Source: Bacteroides sp.
GTDB taxonomy: Bacteria > Bacteroidota > Bacteroidia > Bacteroidales > Muribaculaceae
Direction: 5' to 3'
NCBI GenBank assembly: GCA_014802265.1
Contig: JAAVCP010000072.1
Span: 1 to 37,669, forward strand
DNA: 37,669 nt
Shown here: one piece after another, positions 25,027-32,886 of the stretch
Layout: each line of letters opens with the position of its first letter
Position numbering within the stretch: the stretch's first letter is position 1
Notes under the pieces: generated by a model
What the model was told of the DNA's origin: nothing
Databases searched by the model: none
What the model saw: only the letters and a program-made list of their open reading frames with translations
Program-made: the position numbers and the translations under genes

Positions 25027-26700
25027 CTATTGTGCGATTTTCACTTTGAACGCTTTTACCGAACCGTCGGCATATTTTATCCATTTAACATAAACACCTG
25101 CCACGGGATATGCAACTTCTTTTCCATCAAGTGTATACCATTTTTCATATTGCACTTCTTTCTCACTGACAACATCCGATATACCCGTTTTGGGACGTAT
25201 CTGCATTGATACTGTTTCCGAGGGCGATAACGTTCCGTCATCATTTTTGTAATATGCCTTTACCCCAATATATTCAGGAGTGGTGTCGTAAATGTAAACA
25301 TGGTGTTCTCCGTAACCTATATTGAAAATGTCGAGATTTTCAGAGAAAAGATATGGAATCAGTGAGATTGGTTCGTCAAGATTCAGATATGTATCAGGCT
25401 CGAAAACATAGACCTTATTGTCAAATAATACCTCGTAGAACAATCTGTCATAAGGTAAAAGCAGATTATCGGTAGAGAATGGCATGATGGTGAATTCGAA
25501 CATGTCGTACGGTATATCATCATATTCCTCAAGCCAGTTGTAATAGGTCAGCTTTTCGGGCGCGACAGGAGTTGCTTTTTCGGGAACGGCCTGAGGATCA
25601 AACTGCATATATACGTAATAGGTGATATAAGCAACTGTTTCAAAACCGGTATTGATAAGAATTATATCAAGTTCATCTTCGGGTTTAAAACTTTTTGTTT
25701 CAGTATCAATAGTGAAATTTAATGAATCCTTGATTTCTATGGAACCATTTTCTTCTTCTATCCTGCCGGGTACGGCAAAAGCAAGATAGCCATCGACTAC
25801 TCCGATATACTGAGGGCTGTTTATAACAAGCTTGCCATCAGACAGAATTGCCTTTACAGCAGCATCCGGAGCACCTTCATATAACCCTTTGATATAGTAG
25901 GTGTCGTTATCGGTCGCTATTTCTACATAGTGTCCCATACCATTTTCCAGAAATGCGTAGCTTTCGGTCTTCAAACCTTCCGGAATAGACAGGATAGACT
26001 CGTTATACGGAGTGAGAATCATATTTTCTTCACTGTATCCACTCCATGTGCCTTCTGAAGTGCACACGCCGATCACACCGTCTTTTTGAGTAAGCACACC
26101 GTCCTTGTACTCGAAAGTAACGCTTTGACACTCGGGATCGAGAATATAATCCCTTCCCGATTTAATCACGCGATTTACAAAGTACTGTGTTGTTCTGTTG
26201 CCGGATTTTACTTCATAGAAATCCTGTGGAAAATTGAATGTCACAGTCCCGTCGATAAGTTCACCTTTGATATATGAACCCGGCTGCACAGCAGATGTCA
26301 ATATATTCTGGATATAGACATCGGTGCCGTCTACAACCACATTTTTCGCAGCCCATTCGATCTCTGTGCTTGTTACCCATAAGAATGACTTGTAGGTGCT
26401 CAATGACTGAGCGCGACATAGAACAGGAGTGCCGGGTACTTCAAATAGAGGTGAGAATTCATCTTCGACGTTCTGGCGAGAGGAACGCAATATTCGAATC
26501 TCGTCTGCTGCCGGTTCGACAACAGAGCCCTGTTTAGCAGGTAAAATTGCACTTGCCTGCATAGAGACTGCAATTAACATTACTGCGGTAAGAATACCAC
26601 GCAGTGAACGACCGAGGGTCACAACAAATGTAGAGGCGGGTGTGGAAGCTGCCATTGTGGCGGCTGCCATACCGCACAAATACTTTGGAAATCTTTTCAT
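25027..26700 (-). CDS. Secreted beta-rich protein with doubled signal peptide and sorting-like tail (family member 5)
   Basis: 557 residues. The first 26 or so residues (MKRFPKYLCGMAAATMAAST and a few more) copy the signal peptide of family member 4. They are followed by a second typical signal sequence, SLRGILTAVMLIAVSMQASA, at 32-51. The join coincides with the end of the DNA duplication. The mature part has the family strand unit at about 127-160 (DVYIQN, PGSYIKGELIDGTVTFNF) and 267-300 (YYIKGL, INSPQYIG), a fibronectin-like unit near 410-515, and the tail KWYTLDGKEV, GVYVKWIKYADG, KAFKVKIAQ. The true start might once have been just before residue 30, but no Met is present there now. Function unknown. 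Confidence 0.85.
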   Translation of the reverse strand: MKRFPKYLCGMAAATMAASTPASTFVVTLGRSLRGILTAVMLIAVSMQASAILPAKQGSVVEPAADEIRILRSSRQNVEDEFSPLFEVPGTPVLCRAQSLSTYKSFLWVTSTEIEWAAKNVVVDGTDVYIQNILTSAVQPGSYIKGELIDGTVTFNFPQDFYEVKSGNRTTQYFVNRVIKSGRDYILDPECQSVTFEYKDGVLTQKDGVIGVCTSEGTWSGYSEENMILTPYNESILSIPEGLKTESYAFLENGMGHYVEIATDNDTYYIKGLYEGAPDAAVKAILSDGKLVINSPQYIGVVDGYLAFAVPGRIEEENGSIEIKDSLNFTIDTETKSFKPEDELDIILINTGFETVAYITYYVYMQFDPQAVPEKATPVAPEKLTYYNWLEEYDDIPYDMFEFTIMPFSTDNLLLPYDRLFYEVLFDNKVYVFEPDTYLNLDEPISLIPYLFSENLDIFNIGYGEHHVYIYDTTPEYIGVKAYYKNDDGTLSPSETVSMQIRPKTGISDVVSEKEVQYEKWYTLDGKEVAYPVAGVYVKWIKYADGSVKAFKVKIAQ

Positions 26701-26769
26701 GAGAAATGATTTTAATTATGATATGTTTCACAGTGGGAAGCGATGTTCCCTCTGCATTTTCTTGATGTG

Positions 26770-26802
26770 CAAAATTACACTTTTACTCCTTTAACCTCCA
26801 AA
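26770..26802 (-). promoter_or_regulatory. Promoter of secreted family member 5
   Basis: On the minus strand TTTG (26802-26799), 21 bases, TAATTTTG (26777-26770), identical in layout to copy A. Confidence 0.75.
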
Positions 26803-26820
26803 TCAAAACTTTACCGAATC

Positions 26821-26852
26821 GGCAAAATTGCGTTTATGGTAAGATTTTCGCC
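26821..26852. promoter_or_regulatory. Candidate operator dyad, copy B
   Basis: GGCAAAA (26821-26827), 18 bases, TTTCGCC (26846-26852); the right half-site has one change from copy A. Confidence 0.45.
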
Positions 26853-26941
26853 GGAATCAATAATAATCTGCTTAAAAATAGTAGCCTTTCTCTCTCTTGG
26901 GTCAGAATTTTGTAGACCCATAAATATAAAAGGGCTTAAAG

Positions 26942-26989
26942 AATAAGGACATAAGGACATAATTTAAATTATGTCCTTATGTCCTTATT
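26942..26989. terminator. Perfect 48-bp palindrome after the C10 protease gene
   Basis: The left arm 26942-26965 is the exact complement of the right arm 26966-26989, with no loop; the centre is TTTAAA and each arm holds AAGGACAT twice in tandem. It starts 22 bases past the protease stop (27012) and abuts the upstream block of the next gene. It probably ends the protease transcript; the T-tract is weak. Confidence 0.65.
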
Positions 26990-27011
26990 AGACAATATGT
27001 CAGTGCAGCAA

Positions 27012-29570
27012 CTACAAGGTCACTTTATAAGTGCGTGCAATTCCTCTTCCATCAGTCACTCTTACCAGAATCATACCCCCGACATTATGTCCAAATCCTA
27101 TTTCCGCACTATTGTGTCCAATAGCCAGAACGCCCCTAAGTTCCGTGCCATCGATACGGTAGACCTTAACATCAGCGATTCCATAGACACATTCCACAGA
27201 TAGTCTGCCACCCAAATGGTCTACCAATAGCTGCATGTCATTCCCTTCACAGATGGAATGTATCCCGGCGGTAGTATACTTAAAGTTGACTTGATCAAGT
27301 TTAGAAGGCAGAGTCCCCGACATGTATAGCGTTCTCAGTTGATATGTCTTCCCCTCTTCTGCCTCAGGGTATGTTATAGAACCTGTCACAGCTTTTGTCT
27401 CACCACTACTAATAAACGATACCTCTCCAAGTGTCTGCTCGCTCAACATACTCCACGTTCCGGGCTTAGATTCATCTTCAGCGTATATCCGTGTAAGGAT
27501 CGGATAGCCAAAATAACCGGCGACTACTTCCACCGACTGCTCCACAAGAATATTATCAGAATCCTCTATCATATACACTACCGTGTCCCCCTCCTCTCTC
27601 TGTGAAGTGGCATTCTGTATACTGAGACCGCGTGATTGGAAATTATTCTTTTCTGCCAACCTTATCATCTCAACGGTGCCAAACTCACCATAGAAGTTAT
27701 TGGTGTCCGGGTTATAGGCTGACAGGGTAAATTCCTCCGTCTTCCCAACCCCGGGAATAGAGGCGGTGCTTACCTGGTTGAGACTCATGGTCCAGTCTTC
27801 TGTTAATGTTTCTCCGGGAGCTATGCTAAATAGCTTTGAGTCACCTATAAAGATCATCTCTCCATTCTTCATCAAGACAGGGCATACTGCCTGGGTGAGT
27901 TCCAGCTCCGTGGGATTACTTATCGTCACACTAAATTGCATCATGTAGCCATAATGACACTCCGTAATTGCTGACAGCGACTCAATATTAAGCTGCGGAA
28001 TCTCAACATTCCTTATAGTAATTCCGTCGTCTGACTTATCAACATAAAAATAATTCGGATAACCGTATGGAGGAACCGTAGGCAGCCACTGAGCGTCATC
28101 ATCATTCGCTACTTTAGTGGCAAGCGTAACTTTATAAGTGCCGTTTACAGTCTCTTCCGGGAAATGAATCACTAATGGAAATTGCTCTCTTACTTGGTAA
28201 AAATTGGTCGGGATTATCGATAGTACATTATCGGAGGAAAGAGGCTCATAAATAGTCTCACCCGAAGTAGCATCTGTCGGTTCTATGATTCCACCCATCT
28301 CACATCTGAATTTCTCCGTACCTAAACTCTCATAACCCACCGGATTCCAGTCTGTAAAAAGCATACTTATGTCATATCCCTTTGCCTCCGCATGAAGAGC
28401 ACCGTATTGAAGCAAACGGTAATCCTCCGGCTCAACAGGTTCTCCTGTAGGTTTTTGTATACCGAGGATTGCATCCTGATATGTGTTGAAGCCGCCGGCA
28501 AATCCTCCGATACCTTGAAAAGTAGGATTCAGTGCATTGAGCATAAAATAGCCGTCGCCTTGTCCGCTCCATCCCCAGTTGAAATGGAAATAGCCGTTGC
28601 CATCATAACCGTCACACACAAACGAGTGTCCGCCAAGCGGCGAAGCGCCGTCATACACAATCGGACCTACATTCTTCAGGTTCTTATAAATCATTTCATC
28701 CCATTCAGCTGAAGAATAGAGCATACGCCTTTCATATCTTACATTGCCATCATATTTGAAATATTTCTTCAATGCTACGGGAATGTTAGCACTCAACGCA
28801 CCTGAACCGTCGGGACTGTATGCCATCTTTATGCTATAGCCGCAAGCCTGCATCAGATATGCCACGGCATCACCCTGTTCAGCAGAATAGGAGCCGGCTG
28901 TATAAGTGTCAAGCATATTTGCCCAATCAAAAGGTTTTTCCTCTAAATTGAGAGACAGGTTTCCAAATCCGGAGCACGTGTAGCTTGCTTTCCCTTCCCC
29001 CATCTCCGGATACTGAAAATAGTTCATCACCTGTGCCATGGCTGTTGCAGCACATCCGGTGTAGCAGTGTTTATTCTTTTTCTCAGGACAAAGATCATAG
29101 TAAGGTGCATCCTGATTCCATTTTGTTTTTACCATTGGCTCAATAGCAATCCGGTCATCAGGTGCCTTATATTCCCCGGGTGAAGTAATTTCCGACCTAC
29201 GGGCGTGTTCTATCTCTCGGGCATATTCCTGTAGCCACCATTCAAGCTGTGGGGGAATATTAGTGCTGTCAAAGTTCCCTTCATCACTATAGCCTAACAT
29301 GGGCACTGCTATATCATCGGCACTCAGTATCATGTAACCCCCTTCCCCGGACGCTGCGAACACATAGACGGCAGGTTCATCAGAGACAGTCATACCCGTA
29401 AACACAAGTTGAGGGGTTGCATCGTTGAATCTGCCATACGGTGCTTTCTGCATTCCAGTCTTGACTCTGCATAATGCTTGGTCAGGTGTAAGCACCGTAG
29501 AAGAAGCACTCAGTGTCACTGCCTTTCCTCCAATTAGCAACCACAGTAGAAGTGATAATTTTTTTGTCAT
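27012..29570 (-). CDS. C10-family (streptopain-like) cysteine protease, secreted
   Basis: 852 residues. A signal peptide (LSLLLWLLIGGKAVTLSA) is followed by a prodomain of about 25-140 with the Spi-like GYMILSADD segment. The catalytic domain covers about 145-375: Cys173 in HCYTGCAATAMAQVMNYF, His315 in GGHSFVCDGYDG, then FHFNWGWSGQGDGYF. All match C10 peptidases. About 375-770 is beta-rich, and the end (VKVYRIDGTEL, GGMILVRVTDG, YKVTL) is sorting-like. It would be made as a zymogen, exported and matured by prodomain cleavage. It is divergent from regulator 3, and the shared 261-base gap holds a candidate operator. Its own promoter is weak (a TTTG within 29708-29722 and a TAATTTG near 29685). 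Confidence 0.92.
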   Translation of the reverse strand: MTKKLSLLLWLLIGGKAVTLSASSTVLTPDQALCRVKTGMQKAPYGRFNDATPQLVFTGMTVSDEPAVYVFAASGEGGYMILSADDIAVPMLGYSDEGNFDSTNIPPQLEWWLQEYAREIEHARRSEITSPGEYKAPDDRIAIEPMVKTKWNQDAPYYDLCPEKKNKHCYTGCAATAMAQVMNYFQYPEMGEGKASYTCSGFGNLSLNLEEKPFDWANMLDTYTAGSYSAEQGDAVAYLMQACGYSIKMAYSPDGSGALSANIPVALKKYFKYDGNVRYERRMLYSSAEWDEMIYKNLKNVGPIVYDGASPLGGHSFVCDGYDGNGYFHFNWGWSGQGDGYFMLNALNPTFQGIGGFAGGFNTYQDAILGIQKPTGEPVEPEDYRLLQYGALHAEAKGYDISMLFTDWNPVGYESLGTEKFRCEMGGIIEPTDATSGETIYEPLSSDNVLSIIPTNFYQVREQFPLVIHFPEETVNGTYKVTLATKVANDDDAQWLPTVPPYGYPNYFYVDKSDDGITIRNVEIPQLNIESLSAITECHYGYMMQFSVTISNPTELELTQAVCPVLMKNGEMIFIGDSKLFSIAPGETLTEDWTMSLNQVSTASIPGVGKTEEFTLSAYNPDTNNFYGEFGTVEMIRLAEKNNFQSRGLSIQNATSQREEGDTVVYMIEDSDNILVEQSVEVVAGYFGYPILTRIYAEDESKPGTWSMLSEQTLGEVSFISSGETKAVTGSITYPEAEEGKTYQLRTLYMSGTLPSKLDQVNFKYTTAGIHSICEGNDMQLLVDHLGGRLSVECVYGIADVKVYRIDGTELRGVLAIGHNSAEIGFGHNVGGMILVRVTDGRGIARTYKVTL

Positions 29571-29707
29571 AATAAGATTTTAAGTTTAAATTTTCAGATT
29601 GGCGGGAAGGCTGACGCAAGATGGGTATGGCTTTTACCGCCAGACTTGCCACAGCACAAAGGTAGGGTTATTATCAATTATGCTGCAAATTAAAATATTC
29701 CTGAAAT

Positions 29708-29739
29708 GGCAAAATTGCGTTTGCGTGAAGTTTTTTGCC
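29708..29739. promoter_or_regulatory. Candidate operator dyad between protease and regulator 3
   Basis: GGCAAAA (29708-29714), 18 bases, TTTTGCC (29733-29739). It matches copies A and B in half-sites, spacing and the first 15 bases although the surrounding DNA is unrelated. It lies 138 bases before the protease start and 93 before the regulator start. Confidence 0.5.
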
Positions 29740-29776
29740 CTATTTGATAGCTTTTAGACTTTTATTTGGATTTAAG

Positions 29777-29809
29777 TATGAATTAATGTCATAATTTTTT
29801 TTAACTTTG
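29777..29809 (+). promoter_or_regulatory. Promoter of regulator 3
   Basis: TATG (29777-29780), 21 bases, TAACTTTG (29802-29809). The -7 box is perfect; the -33 box has one mismatch. The leader is about 16 bases. Confidence 0.55.
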
Positions 29810-29831
29810 CATCTTAAATAAACCGGCACTC

Positions 29832-31616
29832 ATGAATCAGAAAATACACACCATATATCTAAGAATACTGATATTTGTTATTTACATCCTTCAGGCTGCC
29901 AACGTTGTCGCTGCGGGACGGGCAGACTCCGACAGCCTTGTAAGCTATTCCCAAAAAGCGGTGGATATGCTTGACAAGGCAGACTATACCAATGCACTGC
30001 CAGTGTTAAATAAGCTGATAAGAGAGGCATCCCGTACAGGAAATCGTCGGGCTGAATATAGTGCCAGAACCATGCTCGGACAACTGTTGATAGTGACAGG
30101 CAAACCGGAGGAAGGATATAAAGAGCTGACCACTGCCCTTGACGGCTGTGTATCACTCGACGAGGAGCAACGCAACACCAATGATATAAAGATTCAGGCT
30201 TATAACGGCATGGCAATCTATTTCTTTACCGTCAAGGGAGACTATTATCTCGGCAAAGAATATTTTTTCAAAGCCATAGACCTTGCTATGAAGGCAGGCG
30301 ACGAAAGACTCGGCAAACGGTTTGAAACAAACTTCATTCAGGCTGCCATTATTGAACGTGACACAACTTTCTTAAACTCCGCCCAAGATCTTTACAAATG
30401 GGCTGTGGAGAATGGAGATCCCTACACACGCTATGTATCTGCCTGTCAGCTTGCCCAACTCTATTCTTTTACCGGGAAATACTCTGAGGCTAAGGCGATG
30501 CTTGATGATGCGGTGCAGACAGGAAAGGCAAATAATGTGGGGGACTGGATTCCATTTTATCTTTCAAAGGCAGACATAACAGAACATAATGGAGACTATG
30601 CAGAGACGGAAAAGATTCTTGACCATGCCCTTGCCTCTCTTGGTACGGGTAATGAGGCTGCTTATTTTCTATCGGTTATCGGCTCCCGCAAAACCGGTCT
30701 GTTTCTGACTGCAAAGGAATATCAGAAAGCTTTGGATTGTGGTCTCACTACGCTTACCAATGAAACGCAACTCAACCAGAAACCAAATACCGGTAAACTT
30801 ATGTTGCAGATCTCACAGGCGTATGAAGGATTAGGCGACCATGGGAATGCTCTTAAATATGCCCGTATGTATGAGAATTTTAAAGACAGTGCTTACAACC
30901 GTGAGAAGGAGCTTATGCTACGGAGCATGGCTACATTACATAATGTGGAGAAAAAGGAGCGGGAAGCACAGTATGCACGCCAATTATTGACCCAGGAGCG
31001 TCAGCGCAACACTTTTCTGATTATTAGCATCGTATTGTTTGCCGTGGCTGCTGTCATTGCTTTTATAGCCTATATAAATAAGTCGCGCCTCCACAAAAAA
31101 CTTGTCAAACTGTATCAGGAAAATATAAATAAGGAAAAAGAGTCGCTTAAACAGCTTGAGAAACTTCAGCAAAGCGTCACTGAGCCGACTGAAGTAGTAG
31201 AAATATCTGCAGAAACCGTAGAATCAACTGATAATGAGACTACGACAGAAGAGATGGCTCCCGATGAATCGAATGAAACTTTTGACAGAATCTGGACCAA
31301 CCTCTTGATTTTGTTAGAAAACACAAAAGACTGGAGCGATTCCGATACTACGCGGGAGACAATTTCTGCCAAGCTGCACACCAATCGCACGTATCTCTCC
31401 AAAGTGGTGAAAGATCATACAGATATGACCTTTACCCAATTTATAAATTCCCGACGCATCAACCGAGCCATAGAGGTGCTGTCTGACCCTGCCAATAAAG
31501 ACTATCCACTTAAAGTGTTAAGTCAGGAATTGGGGTTTAAATCTCTCAACGCCTTCTATACTAATTTCAAGGCAATCACAGGTCTTTCCCCGGGTTCTTT
31601 CCGTAAAAATGCTTAA
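29832..31616 (+). CDS. Membrane-anchored TPR regulator with C-terminal AraC-type HTH (regulator 3)
   Basis: 594 residues. The signal sequence is LRILIFVIYILQAANVVAA. Residues about 35-375 are TPR-like repeats (YTNALPVLNKLIREASRTGN; YEGLGDHGNALKYARMYEN). The transmembrane helix is at about 392-413 (FLIISIVLFAVAAVIAFIAY), followed by a coiled coil and an acidic Thr/Glu-rich linker. Residues about 500-594 are the AraC-type domain (ISAKLHTNRTYLSKVVKDH, then LSQELGFKSLNAFYTNFKAI and GLSPGSFRK). Same layout as regulators 1 and 2. It is divergent from the C10 protease gene and followed directly by the esterase gene, which makes both likely targets (inference). Confidence 0.87.
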   Translation: MNQKIHTIYLRILIFVIYILQAANVVAAGRADSDSLVSYSQKAVDMLDKADYTNALPVLNKLIREASRTGNRRAEYSARTMLGQLLIVTGKPEEGYKELTTALDGCVSLDEEQRNTNDIKIQAYNGMAIYFFTVKGDYYLGKEYFFKAIDLAMKAGDERLGKRFETNFIQAAIIERDTTFLNSAQDLYKWAVENGDPYTRYVSACQLAQLYSFTGKYSEAKAMLDDAVQTGKANNVGDWIPFYLSKADITEHNGDYAETEKILDHALASLGTGNEAAYFLSVIGSRKTGLFLTAKEYQKALDCGLTTLTNETQLNQKPNTGKLMLQISQAYEGLGDHGNALKYARMYENFKDSAYNREKELMLRSMATLHNVEKKEREAQYARQLLTQERQRNTFLIISIVLFAVAAVIAFIAYINKSRLHKKLVKLYQENINKEKESLKQLEKLQQSVTEPTEVVEISAETVESTDNETTTEEMAPDESNETFDRIWTNLLILLENTKDWSDSDTTRETISAKLHTNRTYLSKVVKDHTDMTFTQFINSRRINRAIEVLSDPANKDYPLKVLSQELGFKSLNAFYTNFKAITGLSPGSFRKNA

Positions 31617-31629
31617 TCAATTATTATGT

Positions 31630-32772
31630 ATGAATTTCACTAAGATATCAGTCATATTATTAGGAAGTATCGTTACTTCTGGATCTTACGCAGCTATACC
31701 CAACTATGAGGTTATCCCCTCTCCGGTTCCTGTGTCTGATTATGGGACAATAACCCGAATGGCAGTAACCTCAGAGAATCTCAAGGGGAAGATCATTGTT
31801 GATATATGGACCCCGGAAGGATATGAAGCTACCTCCGCTAAAACATATCCCGTGGTTTACGCTCACGACGGTCAGAATCTTTTTGACTCAGCGTTTTCCT
31901 ATGCCGGAGTACCCTGGGCTATTGACAAGGCGTGTTCTCTATTGGCCACAGACAGTGATTTTGTCATGCCGATAATAGTGGGCATTAACAACAGGGGCAC
32001 CGAAGGTCTGCGACCCAGTGACTATTTCCCTGAGAATGCCTTAGACTACATTTCTCCTGAACAGAAGGATAACTCTTTTATTTACCAGACCTGCAACGAT
32101 ATATTCTTAGGCAACGAGGAGGCAGCCTTTGTGGCAGAGGAACTGAAACCGCTTATCGACAGTCTCTATACCACTGCCCCGGGAATGGAAACCACCTTCG
32201 CAATGGGTTCAAGCATGGGAGCGTTGGCTTCGATGTATCTGCTTTGTGAGTATCCTGAGATTTTCGGAGGGGCTGCCTGTATGTCTACCCACTGGATCGG
32301 CTCTCTAAATCTCAATCCCGACTACACGATGAATGATGATGAAGTGTGTGCAAATGCAATTCTTCAATATCTGAGCGATCACATTCCGGCTGATGGAATG
32401 CACAGACTCTATCTGGATCAAGGAACACAAGGCTGGGATGCCGGCTACCTTAAATATGAAAGCATTGCCCGCGAGATCGTCCGTGACAAGGGATACACCG
32501 AGGAAAGCGGACAGCTTTATGTTTACGATGCAAAAGGTGCAGGGCACAATGAGTGGTATTGGCAGCAACGTGTTGAAATCCCACTGAAATTTCTCCTCTC
32601 CAAAGAAGCTATCGACGCTGCCGGCATAAGAGACAGCTCCGTAGCTCATGAAGAATCGTTTTCCGAAAAATACATATACGATCTCAACGGAATAGCCTAC
32701 CCACTTACACATTTCGATACACTCCCCTCAGGACTCTATATACGTAATCAAGAAAAATATCTCAAAAGATAG
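31630..32772 (+). CDS. Secreted alpha/beta-hydrolase of esterase D / CE1 type with sorting-like tail
   Basis: 380 residues from ATG at 31630, which starts a good signal peptide (MNFTKISVILLGSIVTSGSY). An ATG at 31609 overlaps the end of regulator 3 and adds seven residues. The core is an esterase of the Esterase_D / carbohydrate esterase 1 type: YPVVYAHDGQNLFD near the oxyanion region, nucleophile elbow GSSMGAL, an Asp in RLYLDQGTQ, and His in GAGHNEWYWQQR. It would cleave acyl esters, perhaps on plant polysaccharide or mucin sugars; the substrate cannot be told. The tail (YIYDLNGIAY, LPSGLYIRNQEK) is sorting-like. It starts 13 bases after regulator 3 with no promoter between, so they are probably co-transcribed. 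Confidence 0.85.
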   Translation: MNFTKISVILLGSIVTSGSYAAIPNYEVIPSPVPVSDYGTITRMAVTSENLKGKIIVDIWTPEGYEATSAKTYPVVYAHDGQNLFDSAFSYAGVPWAIDKACSLLATDSDFVMPIIVGINNRGTEGLRPSDYFPENALDYISPEQKDNSFIYQTCNDIFLGNEEAAFVAEELKPLIDSLYTTAPGMETTFAMGSSMGALASMYLLCEYPEIFGGAACMSTHWIGSLNLNPDYTMNDDEVCANAILQYLSDHIPADGMHRLYLDQGTQGWDAGYLKYESIAREIVRDKGYTEESGQLYVYDAKGAGHNEWYWQQRVEIPLKFLLSKEAIDAAGIRDSSVAHEESFSEKYIYDLNGIAYPLTHFDTLPSGLYIRNQEKYLKR

Positions 32773-32823
32773 TGGAGCAGTAAACCGTGGGTTCACTCAC
32801 AGAACGCAAGAGGGAGCCATTAA

Positions 32824-32849
32824 GGGCGTATCAAAATTTTGATACGCCC
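32824..32849. terminator. Bidirectional terminator between esterase and beta-helix genes
   Basis: GGGCGTATCAAAA and TTTTGATACGCCC form a perfect 26-bp palindrome between convergent genes, 51 bases after one stop and 37 after the other. Confidence 0.8.
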
Positions 32850-32886
32850 CATAAAATCTACAATTCAAATTGATATGTAATATGAA

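Larger units (their letters stand above)
26634..26946. repeat. Duplicated promoter plus signal-peptide block, copy B
   Basis: Direct-repeat partner of 24222-24556. Similarity ends on one side within codon 24-27 of the 26700 gene and on the other at AAAGAATAA, where the 48-bp palindrome begins. Confidence 0.9.
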
